64,000 nucleotides of DNA, taken from NCBI RefSeq assembly GCF_031998825.1, contig NZ_DAMACX010000013.1, positions 33,440 to 97,439 of the forward strand, written 5' to 3'. Below the pieces are notes generated by a model that saw only the letters and a program-made list of their open reading frames with translations, did not search any database and was not told the DNA's origin. This stretch comes from Pseudescherichia sp031998825 (GTDB taxonomy: Bacteria; Pseudomonadota; Gammaproteobacteria; Enterobacterales; Enterobacteriaceae). This document shows positions 41,851 through 51,586 of this stretch, one piece after another. Position 1 is the first letter of the stretch, and every line of letters begins with the position of its first letter. Made by a program: the position numbers and the translations under genes.

Positions 41851-42170
41851 CCTTTCAGCAGCGCCTTCTCCAGCCACAGACGCAGTTCTGGCGGGGCAGC
41901 TTTCAGGCTGTTGGAGCCGCGGGTAATGGTGGCGATGCCGGTGCCCAGCTCGTTTTTGAGCTCCCGCTGGCTCATTTCACCGCGCAGAAGCTCCTCAATA
42001 ATACGTACCCGCGTGCCCAGCGCTTCGCGCTCGTCAGGGGTCAGCATCAGATTAAGCAGCGGCAGGTGCAGATCCTGGTCGTAGGCGTGCTGGAGCAGTT
42101 CGACGAAGCGCAACCACTCCTGATGACGCTGTTCGGCTACTTCTGCTGAATAAGGGGATTGCTGGGTCAT
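41847..42170 (-). CDS. trpR: Trp operon repressor
   Basis: TrpR with tryptophan represses trp, aroH, mtr and its own gene. It has 107 residues, one fewer than E. coli. The helix-turn-helix is MSQRELKNELGTGIATITRG (about 64-83), and the Trp-binding residues are in LGTRVRIIEELLRG. The start MTQQSPYSAE at 42170 excludes 24 non-conserved residues. A perfect trp-operator palindrome lies just upstream (42183-42198). Confidence 0.96.
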   Translation of the reverse strand: MTQQSPYSAEVAEQRHQEWLRFVELLQHAYDQDLHLPLLNLMLTPDEREALGTRVRIIEELLRGEMSQRELKNELGTGIATITRGSNSLKAAPPELRLWLEKALLKG

Positions 42171-42182
42171 GTTAGGCTGCCA

Positions 42183-42198
42183 TACTCGTTGACGAGTA
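42183..42198. promoter_or_regulatory. trp operator of trpR
   Basis: TACTCGTTGACGAGTA is a perfect inverted repeat with seven-base arms and a two-base centre, 12 bp upstream of the trpR start. It resembles the E. coli trpR operator in sequence and position, supporting autoregulation. Confidence 0.75.
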
Positions 42199-42223
42199 CA
42201 ACAGCATAACACAAACCGCCGGA

Positions 42224-44173
42224 TCAGTAACGGCGGCCCCACTCCGTGGCGGTCAGCAGAGTCGGTTTCCCACCCAGGAAGTAGCGGTAATAGGCATCAT
42301 AGGCCAGCACGTTTTTCACGTAGCCCCGCGTCTCCGAGAAGGGAATGCTCTCCACAAACGCCACCGCGTCAATGCGTCCGGCGCTGTTGCCAAGCCAGGT
42401 CCGCACTCGTCCAGGCCCGGCGTTATAGGCCGCCGACGCAAAGATGCGGTTATTGCCGAACTGGTTATAGACGTATTGCAGATAGCTGGTGCCGATATCG
42501 ATATTGGTTTGCGGATCCAGCAGCTGGGCAGGATCGCTGTAGCCTGGAATATTGAACATCTGCACCGTATGCGTTGCCGTACCCGGCATCACCTGCATCA
42601 GACCGCTTGCCCCAACCGGTGAGCGCGCCTTCGGATTCCAGGCGCTCTCCTGGCGGGCAATCGCCATCGCATAGCTCTGGGGAATATCCTTGCCGCTGGT
42701 ATAGCGTTCAAAGAGATCGCGCCAGGCCAGCGGGAAACGCTCCTGCAGCTGATCCCACAGCTTGCCGGCGATGGTCGCCTGCACGCCTAGATCCCACCAC
42801 TGACGATCGTAGGCGTAGCGCGCCAGCTGAGCCTGCTGTTGCGGCGTGCGGCTGCTGACCAGGTTGGCCCACTCGCTGCGTGCAGTGTTGTCGAGGCCCC
42901 AGAACATAAGCTCCCGCACCCGCGCCATCTCTGGACTCTGCACCAGCTGCGGATCCGGCTCGCCCGACGCCTTGTCGATCTTCAGTTGATACTCTTCGCC
43001 AAGGCGCTGCGCGGCAACCATAGGATAGAAGCCGCGCTTCTGCATCAGATCGTGCAGGATGGTATTGCCTTCCTCTTCACGGCCACGCTCCAGTAGCAGA
43101 TCCGCCTGCCAGTAACGCCACTCCTCTTTCTCTTTCGCTTCCATCGGCAGGCGGGCCAGCCAGGTATTGAGTCCCTGACGATCGCCTGTGCCTAACGCCA
43201 GGCGTACCCGGCGCTCTACCAGCGACGTTGACTGGGAGCGCATAATGGCGTCATCGCGCCAGCGCGCCTGCTCCTCGGTGACGTCGTTGCCCATCAGCCG
43301 CCAGACGACAATCTCCCGCAGCGCCTGGGTCTGCTCCTCGTTAAGCTGCTGCGCCGAAGCCAGCGATGGGATCATCAGGCGCGCGTTTTCCACGTCCTGG
43401 CGGGCGACGCTCTCAAACGCCTCCTGGGCCATCTGCCGGGTAAAGTCGGTCGCGCCGGTGGTGCGAGCGAAGGTCAGCACGCTGTTGGGATCGTTTGCCA
43501 GATCGACAATGGCGCTGGAGATGGTCTGGTATTCGCTAGGCATCTGGTTCGCCAGCAGGAGAACGAGGCGGGTATTGCCCGCCTTCATCGCCAGCCGAAT
43601 GCGTTCCAGGAAGGCCAGCGGATCCTGCTTGCCGGAGGCGCGCCACGCCCCAAACAGCCTGTCGCAGGCATTGGGCTGGCTCTTTCCGGTCAGCCACAGC
43701 GTTTTTGCCCCCTCCCACGCCGCGTCAGGCTGGGCGGTGTTCCATTTGGCATAGTAGTAGTTGCACTGCGCTTCGGTCGTTGCCGGTTTGTCCGGGCTAA
43801 ACGCCAGCAGGCCGCGCCAGTCCTCACGGCGTGCCAGCTCGTTCACAAAGCGCGACTTCAGGTTGCGGGCGGGGGGCAGCGTCGGATTGGCCTGCACAAA
43901 GTTGCTCACCGCCATGGCTGGCTGATTCATCAGATCGTCATTGATCTGGCGGTACTCCAGATAGGGATAGAGAGGATAGTCCTTGAGTTCCGGCATCAGC
44001 TGCGCCACGACGTCCATCTGCTTGTTGTCCCACGCCTGCTTGATTTGTGCATAGCGGTTTCGCTGCTCATCCAGTGAGTCAGCGCGTGCCAGGCCGCTTA
44101 CCGACAGCATGCAGCAGCCGACGGCCAGCAGTCGCCAGGCGACAGGTTTAGCATTCACAGGCACTTTCTCCAT
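42224..44173 (-). CDS. slt: Soluble lytic murein transglycosylase
   Basis: Slt70 cleaves peptidoglycan glycan strands in the periplasm, forming anhydromuropeptides. The protein has 649 residues (E. coli 645). The start MEKVPVNAK is followed by a signal peptide ending GLARA before DSLDEQRNRYAQIK. A long superhelical U/L domain fills about residues 30-470. The C-terminal lysozyme-like domain carries the catalytic Glu in IARQESAWNPKARSPVGASG and VMPGTA, NIDIGTSYLQ and AAYNAGPGRV. It is divergent from ettA. An upstream in-frame start adds 24 non-conserved residues. Confidence 0.96.
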   Translation of the reverse strand: MEKVPVNAKPVAWRLLAVGCCMLSVSGLARADSLDEQRNRYAQIKQAWDNKQMDVVAQLMPELKDYPLYPYLEYRQINDDLMNQPAMAVSNFVQANPTLPPARNLKSRFVNELARREDWRGLLAFSPDKPATTEAQCNYYYAKWNTAQPDAAWEGAKTLWLTGKSQPNACDRLFGAWRASGKQDPLAFLERIRLAMKAGNTRLVLLLANQMPSEYQTISSAIVDLANDPNSVLTFARTTGATDFTRQMAQEAFESVARQDVENARLMIPSLASAQQLNEEQTQALREIVVWRLMGNDVTEEQARWRDDAIMRSQSTSLVERRVRLALGTGDRQGLNTWLARLPMEAKEKEEWRYWQADLLLERGREEEGNTILHDLMQKRGFYPMVAAQRLGEEYQLKIDKASGEPDPQLVQSPEMARVRELMFWGLDNTARSEWANLVSSRTPQQQAQLARYAYDRQWWDLGVQATIAGKLWDQLQERFPLAWRDLFERYTSGKDIPQSYAMAIARQESAWNPKARSPVGASGLMQVMPGTATHTVQMFNIPGYSDPAQLLDPQTNIDIGTSYLQYVYNQFGNNRIFASAAYNAGPGRVRTWLGNSAGRIDAVAFVESIPFSETRGYVKNVLAYDAYYRYFLGGKPTLLTATEWGRRY

Positions 44174-44366
44174 ATAAATAAGTTTGTTGGCGCATAACCC
44201 ATTCATGCTAACCAGGCATTTCGCAATCCGCCACGCGCTGGACACTTTTTTACTTTTGAGTCTGATTTAACACTCGTGACGCAGCTGGCTGGGATTGCAC
44301 CCCAAAAACGGCTACACTCGGCAGCTGAGTACCATTCACATTACGATAAAAGAGGCGAAGTCCAAC

Positions 44367-46034
44367 GTGGCTCAATTCGTTTATACCATGCATCGTGTCG
44401 GCAAAGTGGTTCCGCCGAAACGTCATATTCTGAAAAATATCTCGCTGAGCTTCTTCCCGGGCGCAAAAATTGGCGTTCTCGGTCTCAACGGTGCGGGTAA
44501 GTCCACCCTGCTGCGCATTATGGCCGGCATCGATACCGACATTGAAGGTGAAGCCCGCCCGCAGCCCGGTCTGAAAATCGGCTACCTGCCGCAGGAGCCG
44601 AAGCTGAACCCAGAGCACACCGTGCGTGAATCCATTGAAGAAGCCGTGGCCGAGGTGGTTAACGCCCTGAAAGGCCTCGACGAGGTGTACGCCAAGTACG
44701 CAGAGCCGGACGCTGACTTCGATAAGCTCGCGGCCCAGCAGGGCAAGTTTGAAGAGATTATCCAGGCCCACGACGGCCACAACCTGAACGTGCAGCTGGA
44801 GCGCGCCGCTGACGCCCTGCGCCTGCCGGACTGGGATGCCAAAGTGGATAAGCTCTCCGGGGGTGAACGCCGCCGCGTAGCGCTGTGCCGCCTGCTGCTG
44901 GAAAAACCAGACATGCTGCTGCTCGACGAACCCACCAACCACCTGGACGCCGAGTCCGTGGCCTGGCTGGAGCGCTTCCTGCACGACTTCGAAGGCACCG
45001 TGGTGGCAATCACCCACGACCGTTACTTCCTCGATAACGTTGCCGGCTGGATCCTTGAGCTTGACCGTGGTGAAGGCATTCCGTGGGAGGGTAACTACTC
45101 CTCCTGGCTGGAGCAGAAAGACCAGCGTCTGGCCCAGGAAGCCTCTCAGGAAGCGGCCCGCCGTAAGTCGATTGAGAAAGAGCTGGAGTGGGTTCGTCAG
45201 GGCGCGAAAGGCCGTCAGTCTAAGGGCAAAGCCCGTCTGGCCCGCTTTGAAGAGCTGAACAACACTGAATACCAGAAGCGTAACGAAACCAACGAACTGT
45301 TTATTCCGCCTGGAGCACGTCTGGGGGATAAAGTCGTTGAGGTGAGCAACCTGCGCAAATCCTACGGCGACCGTGTGCTGATCGACGATCTGAGCTTCTC
45401 GGTACCGAAAGGGGCGATTGTTGGCATCATCGGTCCGAACGGCGCGGGTAAATCTACCCTGTTCCGCATGATGTCCGGTCAGGAACAGCCTGACAGCGGC
45501 ACCATCACCCTGGGTGAAACCGTGAAGCTGGCCTCCGTGGATCAGTTCCGTGACGCGATGGATAACAGCAAAACCGTGTGGGAAGAGGTTTCCGGCGGGC
45601 TGGATATCATGAAGATCGGCAACACCGAGATGCCAAGCCGCGCCTACGTGGGCCGCTTTAACTTCAAAGGCGTCGATCAGGGCAAACGCGTGGGCGAGCT
45701 GTCCGGCGGTGAGCGTGGCCGTCTGCACCTGGCCAAGCTGCTGCAGGTTGGCGGTAACGTGCTGCTGCTCGATGAACCGACCAACGACCTGGATATCGAA
45801 ACCCTGCGGGCGCTGGAAAACGCCATGCTGGAGTTCCCGGGCTGCGCGATGGTTATCTCGCACGACCGTTGGTTCCTCGACCGTATCGCGACCCACATTC
45901 TGGATTACCAGGACGAGGGTAAAGTGGAGTTCTTTGAAGGTAACTTCACCGAGTACGAAGAGTATAAGAAACGCACCCTCGGCGCAGACGCGCTGGAGCC
46001 GAAGCGTATCAAGTACAAGCGTATCTCTAAGTAA
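44367..46034 (+). CDS. ettA: Energy-dependent translational throttle protein EttA
   Basis: EttA is an ABC-F protein that binds the ribosomal E site and gates entry into elongation according to ATP/ADP. The 555 residues equal E. coli. Two ABC domains have Walker A GLNGAGKSTL and GPNGAGKSTL, signatures LSGGERRRVA and LSGGERGRLH, and Walker B LLLLDEPTNHLD and LLLLDEPTNDLD. The linker between them contains the charged helix KSIEKELEWVRQGAKGRQS. The start is GTG at 44367, giving (M)AQFVYTMHRV; the ATG-like frame upstream adds 24 non-conserved residues. AGAGGCGAAG precedes it. Confidence 0.96.
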   Translation: MAQFVYTMHRVGKVVPPKRHILKNISLSFFPGAKIGVLGLNGAGKSTLLRIMAGIDTDIEGEARPQPGLKIGYLPQEPKLNPEHTVRESIEEAVAEVVNALKGLDEVYAKYAEPDADFDKLAAQQGKFEEIIQAHDGHNLNVQLERAADALRLPDWDAKVDKLSGGERRRVALCRLLLEKPDMLLLDEPTNHLDAESVAWLERFLHDFEGTVVAITHDRYFLDNVAGWILELDRGEGIPWEGNYSSWLEQKDQRLAQEASQEAARRKSIEKELEWVRQGAKGRQSKGKARLARFEELNNTEYQKRNETNELFIPPGARLGDKVVEVSNLRKSYGDRVLIDDLSFSVPKGAIVGIIGPNGAGKSTLFRMMSGQEQPDSGTITLGETVKLASVDQFRDAMDNSKTVWEEVSGGLDIMKIGNTEMPSRAYVGRFNFKGVDQGKRVGELSGGERGRLHLAKLLQVGGNVLLLDEPTNDLDIETLRALENAMLEFPGCAMVISHDRWFLDRIATHILDYQDEGKVEFFEGNFTEYEEYKKRTLGADALEPKRIKYKRISK

Positions 46035-46040
46035 TGATAG

Positions 46041-46067
46041 CGGCCTTCCCCCGAAGGCCGTTTTTTT
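46041..46067 (+). terminator. ettA terminator
   Basis: CGGCCTTC / GAAGGCCG with loop CCCC, followed by seven T, lies six bases after the ettA stop and runs into the nadR stop on the other strand. Confidence 0.92.
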
Positions 46068-47298
46068 ATCCCTGCTCGCCCATCATCTCTTTCACCAGCT
46101 CCACGCAGCGCAGGAAGCGCCCGTCATAATCCGACTCCTCCACGTGGATAAAGTCGATCCCGTTGTCGTTAAGCATAGAGACCAGCATGGTCTGGAAGGT
46201 TTTGCGATCCACCGAGCTGCCGAGACTGCGCAGGCCGTCGGCGACCCACGGGGTGTTATTCTCCAGCAGGATCACCAGGTCGAAGCGGTACTCGTCGATC
46301 ATCGCCTGCACAAACGGGTGCTCGCGTCCCTCATACTTTTTGCAGAAGGCCTGGGTAGTAACGAAATCGGTATCGATAAAGGCCACCTTATTGGCGTACT
46401 TCACCGCAAAGTCGATGTACTGCGCCTGGCCGAGGGCGATTTTGTCGTAGTCGGAGTACTGAAGCGCCATCTCATCACCGCCAAGATGGGAGAAGACGTA
46501 GTCACGCCCGTACTCCCAGGCGCTGGTGGTATTGAAGATGTTAGCGAGCTTATTCACCAGCGTCGATTTGCCGCTCGACTCGCCGCCGAGGATCGCTACC
46601 GTCCGCACAAAGAAGGGCTTCACCTCGGTGGGGATATACTCCCAGTAGCGGAACGGGTTGGCGCGGATCTGTCCGCCGCTGATATTCATAAAGGTACGTT
46701 TCGGATCGATCAGCACCGTCTCGATGTCGAGGTGCTTCTCATACTGCTTGGCATCGGCCTCTTCGGAGGTGTAGATCCAGTTGGGCTGGATCCCCTTCTC
46801 ATCCATAAAGGCTTTAATCCCTTTACTCCAGACGTCCCAGCCGTGCGGATACGGCTCCATCCCCTCCTCGTTAAAGGCGTGGATGCGGATATTCTTCTGG
46901 TACTTAAAGGTCTGTAGCAGCCAGCGCAGGCGGTCGGGCACCGTGGGCTGCTGGGACATGGCGCTCTCTTCAAACAGGGCGCGATCGCGCGTCTCGTCGT
47001 AGCCCATGATGACATGCAGCTCGTCCACCTGGCTGCAGGCGCGCTGCAGCAGGTATATATGGCCGGTGTGCAGCGGGTAGAATTTGCCAAACACCACGCC
47101 GATGTTTTTTTGCAGCCGGGGAAACTCCAGCCCGAGGAAGCGGTGCAGCGCCTCCAGCTTCTGCGCGCTGGGGCTTTTGATCTTGGCATTGAGCAGCTGG
47201 CTCAGGTAGCCCTTGGTCATGCCGCTCGCCTCCGCCACCTGCTGTAGCGTGCAGCCCTTCTGGCGGATGGCGGTTTTCAGATAGTCAAATGACGACAT
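46066..47298 (-). CDS. nadR: NAD biosynthesis repressor / NMN adenylyltransferase / nicotinamide riboside kinase
   Basis: NadR represses NAD synthesis genes and makes NAD from nicotinamide riboside. The 410 residues equal E. coli. The N-terminal helix-turn-helix is CTLQQVAEASGMTKGYLSQL (about 16-35). The adenylyltransferase motif is FGKFYPLHTGHIYLL (about 70-84), with ISGGQIRANPF later. The kinase domain has Walker A AILGGESSGKSTLVNKL (about 235-251). It lies downstream of radA by 35 bp and converges on ettA. Confidence 0.96.
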   Translation of the reverse strand: MSSFDYLKTAIRQKGCTLQQVAEASGMTKGYLSQLLNAKIKSPSAQKLEALHRFLGLEFPRLQKNIGVVFGKFYPLHTGHIYLLQRACSQVDELHVIMGYDETRDRALFEESAMSQQPTVPDRLRWLLQTFKYQKNIRIHAFNEEGMEPYPHGWDVWSKGIKAFMDEKGIQPNWIYTSEEADAKQYEKHLDIETVLIDPKRTFMNISGGQIRANPFRYWEYIPTEVKPFFVRTVAILGGESSGKSTLVNKLANIFNTTSAWEYGRDYVFSHLGGDEMALQYSDYDKIALGQAQYIDFAVKYANKVAFIDTDFVTTQAFCKKYEGREHPFVQAMIDEYRFDLVILLENNTPWVADGLRSLGSSVDRKTFQTMLVSMLNDNGIDFIHVEESDYDGRFLRCVELVKEMMGEQG

Positions 47299-47333
47299 AA
47301 ATTACGGTGCCTCCTGCAAAATCGTAGTGGTAA

Positions 47334-48716
47334 TTATAAGTCGTCAAACACGCTTAGCGCATCGGCAAGTTTTTTCACGCCAAACACCTGCATCCCAGCC
47401 GGTGGTTTTTTCGGCACGTTCGCCGCCGGTACGATCGCCCGACGGAAACCGTGCTTGGCCGCCTCGGAGATACGCTCCTGGCCGCTGGGCACCGGGCGGA
47501 TCTCGCCGGCCAGCCCCACCTCACCAAACACCACCAGATCGTCCGGCAGCGGTCGGTCGCGCAGGCTGGAGACCATCGCCAGCAGCAGCGCCAGATCGGC
47601 GCTGGTCTCGGTGACCTTCACCCCGCCGACGACGTTCACAAAGACATCCTGGTCCGCCATCTGCAGTCCGCCGTGGCGATGCAGTACCGCCAGCAGGATC
47701 GCCAGCCGGTTCTGCTCCAGACCCACCGCCACGCGGCGCGGGTTAGACATCATCGACTGATCTACCAGGGCCTGGATCTCGACCAGCAGCGGGCGGGTGC
47801 CCTCCCAGACCACCATCACCGAGCTGCCGGAGGTGACCTCGTCGCCTCGGCTGAGGAAGATGGCCGACGGGTTGCTGACCTCGCGCAGGCCCTGCTCGGT
47901 CATCGCAAAGACGCCCAGCTCGTTCACCGCCCCAAAGCGGTTCTTATGGCTGCGCAGGGTACGGAAGCGTGAATCAGCGTCGCCGTCCAGCAGCACCGAA
48001 CAGTCGATGCAGTGTTCCAGCACTTTTGGCCCGGCCAGCGAGCCGTCTTTGGTGACATGGCCGACCATCACAATGGCGACGCCGCGCGTTTTGGCGAATC
48101 GCGTCAGGTAGGCCGCGGTCTCACGCACCTGGGCCACGCTGCCCGGCGACGACTGGATATCTGCCATGTGCATCACCTGGATCGAGTCGATCACCATTAG
48201 CTTCGGCAGCTCCTCCTCGGCGATCGCGCAGATCTGCTCGATGCTGGTCTCGGAGAGCATATTCAGGTTAGTGGTCGGCAGCCCCAGACGATGGGCGCGC
48301 ATGGCGACCTGCTGGAGCGACTCCTCGCCGGTGACGTACAGCGTCTTCATGCTTTCAGAGAGCTTGCACAGGGTTTGCAGCAGCAGGGTCGATTTACCTG
48401 CCCCCGGGTTACCGCCGATCAGGATCGCGCTACCCGGCACCACGCCGCCGCCCAGCACGCGGTCAAACTCTTTAAAGCCGGTAGAGAAGCGCGGCAGCGC
48501 CTCCAGGCTAATCTCTGACAGCTTCTGCACCTTCGAGACGCCTGCGTTGCCGGCATAGCCGCTCAGCCGCTCGTTGCGCGCAACCGTCGGAGATGCCGCA
48601 ACGCGCACCTCGGTGATGGTGTTCCAGGCATGACAGGCGCTGCACTGCCCCTGCCAGCGCGGATAATCCGCACCGCATTCATTACAGACAAATGCGCGTT
48701 TTGGAGCTTTCGCCAC
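47334..48716 (-). CDS. radA: DNA repair protein RadA
   Basis: RadA (Sms) is a RecA-like branch-migration ATPase for recombinational repair. The 460 residues equal E. coli. An N-terminal C4 zinc finger (CNECGADYPRWQGQCSACHA), Walker A GGNPGAGKSTLLLQ, the RadA-specific HKNRFGAVNELG, and a C-terminal Lon-like domain with ADLALLLAMVSSLRDRPLP are present. It sits between serB (10 bp upstream) and nadR. Confidence 0.96.
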   Translation of the reverse strand: MAKAPKRAFVCNECGADYPRWQGQCSACHAWNTITEVRVAASPTVARNERLSGYAGNAGVSKVQKLSEISLEALPRFSTGFKEFDRVLGGGVVPGSAILIGGNPGAGKSTLLLQTLCKLSESMKTLYVTGEESLQQVAMRAHRLGLPTTNLNMLSETSIEQICAIAEEELPKLMVIDSIQVMHMADIQSSPGSVAQVRETAAYLTRFAKTRGVAIVMVGHVTKDGSLAGPKVLEHCIDCSVLLDGDADSRFRTLRSHKNRFGAVNELGVFAMTEQGLREVSNPSAIFLSRGDEVTSGSSVMVVWEGTRPLLVEIQALVDQSMMSNPRRVAVGLEQNRLAILLAVLHRHGGLQMADQDVFVNVVGGVKVTETSADLALLLAMVSSLRDRPLPDDLVVFGEVGLAGEIRPVPSGQERISEAAKHGFRRAIVPAANVPKKPPAGMQVFGVKKLADALSVFDDL

Positions 48717-48726
48717 GTTTACCTCG

Positions 48727-49698
48727 TTAGTTCTGGTTCAGGCTGCCCGACAGGATACAGAAAACGCCCATCAGGTCAGCGTGACGGATAGTCACTTCCG
48801 TCTTCTCATTTACTTTGGGTTTCGCGTGATAGGCGATCCCCAGCCCCGCCGATTTGATCATCGGCAGATCGTTGGCACCGTCGCCGATCGCCACGGTCTG
48901 CGCCAGCGGAATATCGTACTCCTGGGCCAGGCGCAGCAGCGTGGCCGCCTTGTACTGGGCATCCACAATGTCGCCCACGACGTGGCCGGTCAGCTTGCCG
49001 TCGACAATCTCCAGCTCGTTGGCCACGGCGGCGGTCAGGCGCAGCCTGTCGCGCAGGTAGTCGGCAAAGAAGGTGAAGCCGCCGGAGGCGATAGCCACCT
49101 TCCAGCCCAGCGTCTCCAGCTTCAGCACCAGCTGGGTCAGGCCCGGCATCAGCGGCAGGCCGTCGCGCACCTGGTGCAGAATGCTGGCATCGGCCCCCTT
49201 GAGGGTGCCAACGCGGCTGCGCAGGCTGGCAGTAAAGTCCAGCTCGCCGCGCATCGCCCGCTCGGTCACCTCGGCGACCATCTCACCGGTGCCCGCCAGC
49301 TTGGCAATCTCATCGATGCACTCGATCTGGATCGCGGTGGAGTCCATGTCCATCACCAGCAGGCCCGGCGTACGCAGGTGCGGTATCTTACCCAGCGGCG
49401 CAACGTCCAGACCGGCATCGTGCGCCAGGCGCGTCGCCCGTGGCGTCAGCGAACCGGCCAGGCGGATCACCTGGTAATCCTCAACGCACCAGGCGGCGAC
49501 GATCACCATCGCCGCGCCGAGCGAGCGCTGATACGCCGTCAGGCGCTGTTTATCCAGGCTGCGGCCATAGAGCAGCCAACCGCTGCGACCCGCGTGATAA
49601 TCGAGCGGCATCACCTCGTCGCCGCTTAAAGAGAGCGGCAGCCCAGGCCACTGAGAGACGGCTTCGGGCAGGTCGCGCCAGGTTAAACTGTTAGACAT
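48727..49698 (-). CDS. serB: Phosphoserine phosphatase
   Basis: SerB performs the last step of serine synthesis. The 323 residues (E. coli 322) include the HAD motif I LLVMDMDSTAIQIECIDE, with nucleophile and acid Asp, motif II AIASGGFTFF, and motif III AIGDGANDLPM. The start MSNSLTWRDLPEA at 49698 has AGGAGC upstream; an earlier in-frame ATG adds 12 residues. It heads the serB-radA-nadR cluster and is divergent from ytjB. Confidence 0.97.
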   Translation of the reverse strand: MSNSLTWRDLPEAVSQWPGLPLSLSGDEVMPLDYHAGRSGWLLYGRSLDKQRLTAYQRSLGAAMVIVAAWCVEDYQVIRLAGSLTPRATRLAHDAGLDVAPLGKIPHLRTPGLLVMDMDSTAIQIECIDEIAKLAGTGEMVAEVTERAMRGELDFTASLRSRVGTLKGADASILHQVRDGLPLMPGLTQLVLKLETLGWKVAIASGGFTFFADYLRDRLRLTAAVANELEIVDGKLTGHVVGDIVDAQYKAATLLRLAQEYDIPLAQTVAIGDGANDLPMIKSAGLGIAYHAKPKVNEKTEVTIRHADLMGVFCILSGSLNQN

Positions 49699-49817
49699 TA
49701 AAGCTCCTGTAAAAACACGTGCGGCCAAACGCATCCGGGTAAAAATAACGCATGAGGCTACCCTGTAATCATCGCTTCTGGCAACATGCTAACCTCAAAT
49801 TTTCATCAGGTAAGAAT

Positions 49818-50465
49818 ATGGCCCGCGCAAAACTGAGATTCCGGCTGCATCGCGCTGTGATTGTGCTCATCTGTCTCGCCCTGCTGGTAGCGCTGATGCA
49901 GGGGGCGTCATGGTTTAGCCAGAGCCACCAGCGGGCGCGTAACCCCCAGTTTGAAGAGCTGGCCCGCACCCTGGCGCACCAGGTGACCCTGAACCTGACG
50001 CCGCTGATGCGCAGCGAAACGCCGGACGAAAAGCCGATTAGCGCGCTGCTGCGCCAGCTTACCGAAGGGAGCCGCATTCTTGACGCGGGGGTCTACGATG
50101 AGCAGGGCGATCTGATTGCACGTTCAGGAGAGAGCGTCGACGTCCGCGACCGTCTGGCGCTGGACGGAAAAAAAGCCGGCGGCTACTTCAACCAGCAGAT
50201 TGTTGAACCTATACAGGGAAAAAATGGCCCGCTCGGCTACCTGCGTCTGACCCTCGACACCCATACCCTACCGACCGAAGCAAAACAGGTCGATAATACC
50301 ACAAATATCCTCCGCCTGATGCTGCTCCTGTCGCTGGCGATTGGCGTGGTGCTGACCCGCACGCTGCTGCAGGGCAAGCGCACCCGCTGGCAGCAGTCGC
50401 CCTTCCTGCTCACCGCCAGCCGGTCGGTACCGGAGGAGGAGGAGAGCGAGAAACGCGAGCCGTAG
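49818..50465 (+). CDS. ytjB: Membrane protein YtjB (Smp)
   Basis: Function unknown. The 215 residues (E. coli 214) have an N-terminal membrane segment (AVIVLICLALLVALMQGAS), a periplasmic loop of about 140 residues with a PAS/CACHE-like stretch (ILDAGVYDEQGDLIARSGES), and a second membrane segment (ILRLMLLLSLAIGVVLTRTL) followed by a charged cytoplasmic tail. The start at 49818 has AGGTAAG upstream. It is divergent from serB and adjacent to lplA. Confidence 0.92.
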   Translation: MARAKLRFRLHRAVIVLICLALLVALMQGASWFSQSHQRARNPQFEELARTLAHQVTLNLTPLMRSETPDEKPISALLRQLTEGSRILDAGVYDEQGDLIARSGESVDVRDRLALDGKKAGGYFNQQIVEPIQGKNGPLGYLRLTLDTHTLPTEAKQVDNTTNILRLMLLLSLAIGVVLTRTLLQGKRTRWQQSPFLLTASRSVPEEEESEKREP

Positions 50466-50530
50466 GCCGGGTATGCATACGCGCCGCTTTGTCGTTAAGA
50501 TGGGGGCAAATAAAGAAAAGGAAAGCTGCC

Positions 50531-51547
50531 ATGTCCACATTACGTCTGCTTATTTCTGATTCATACGATCCCTGGTTTAACCTGGCGGTAGAGGAGTCGA
50601 TCTTTCGCCAGATGCCCGCTACCCAGCGCGTGCTGTTTCTGTGGCGCAACGCCGATACGGTGGTGATTGGCCGGGCGCAAAACCCGTGGAAAGAGTGCAA
50701 TACCCGGCGCATGGAGGAGGATAACGTCCGCCTCGCCCGGCGCAGCAGCGGCGGCGGCGCGGTGTTTCACGATCTCGGCAATACCTGTTTTACCTTTATG
50801 GCGGGCAAGCCGGAGTATGACAAGACTATCTCGACCAACATTGTGCTCACTGCCCTCAACGCGCTGGGCGTCGCGGCAGACGCCTCGGGACGTAACGATC
50901 TGGTAGTCAAAACTGCGGAGGGCGATCGCAAAGTCTCCGGTTCGGCCTATCGCGAGACCCCGGATCGTGGCTTCCATCACGGGACGCTGTTGCTCAATGC
51001 CGATCTGAGCCGGCTGGCGAACTACCTTAACCCCGATAAGAAGAAGCTTCAGGCCAAGGGGATCACCTCAGTGCGCGGACGGGTGGCGAACCTGGTCGAT
51101 CTGCTGCCGGGCATCACCCATGAGGCGATCTGCGACGCCGTCACCGAGGCCTTTTTTGCCCATTACGGCGAGCGCGTCGCGGCGGAGATTATCTCTCCCG
51201 ATAAGACGCCGGATCTGCCGAACTTTGCCGATACCTTTGCCCGTCAGAGCAGCTGGGAGTGGAATTTCGGTCAGGCCCCCTCGTTCAGCCACCTGCTGGA
51301 TGAGCGCTTCACCTGGGGCGGCGTTGAGCTGCATTTTGACGTCGAGCGAGGACACATTACGCGTACGCAGATCTTTACCGACAGCCTGAATCCGGCCCCG
51401 CTGGAGGCGCTGGCGGCGCGTCTGCAGGGGTGCCTCTACCGCGCGGATAGGCTGCAGCAGGCGTGCGATGCGCTGTTAGGTGATTTTCCAGAGCAGGAGA
51501 GGGAGCTACGGGAGTTATCAGAATGGATTGGTAACGCAGTGCGGTAG
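50531..51547 (+). CDS. lplA: Lipoate-protein ligase A
   Basis: LplA activates lipoate with ATP and attaches it to 2-oxoacid dehydrogenase and glycine-cleavage H proteins. The 338 residues equal E. coli. The lipoate-binding RRSSGGGAVFHDLGNTCF motif (about 70-87) and the conserved DLVVKTAEGDRKVSGSAYR with the active-site Lys (about 121-139) are present, plus a C-terminal accessory domain. The start MSTLRLLISD at 50531 excludes 14 upstream residues. Its TAG stop is the first triplet of a REP element. Confidence 0.96.
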   Translation: MSTLRLLISDSYDPWFNLAVEESIFRQMPATQRVLFLWRNADTVVIGRAQNPWKECNTRRMEEDNVRLARRSSGGGAVFHDLGNTCFTFMAGKPEYDKTISTNIVLTALNALGVAADASGRNDLVVKTAEGDRKVSGSAYRETPDRGFHHGTLLLNADLSRLANYLNPDKKKLQAKGITSVRGRVANLVDLLPGITHEAICDAVTEAFFAHYGERVAAEIISPDKTPDLPNFADTFARQSSWEWNFGQAPSFSHLLDERFTWGGVELHFDVERGHITRTQIFTDSLNPAPLEALAARLQGCLYRADRLQQACDALLGDFPEQERELRELSEWIGNAVR

Positions 51548-51577
51548 GCCGGGTAAGGCGAAGCCGCCACCCGGCAC
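51545..51577. repeat. REP palindrome overlapping the lplA stop
   Basis: TAGGCCGGGTAAGGCGAAG followed by CCGCCACCCGGCA is a REP unit. Its TAG is the lplA stop codon. It lies between the convergent genes lplA and deoD. Confidence 0.8.
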
Positions 51578-51586
51578 AGCACAAAC

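Noticed and set aside
44250..45896. Open frame of 548 codons antisense to ettA
   Set aside because: Lies wholly opposite a full-length ettA; no start signal and no recognisable motif.
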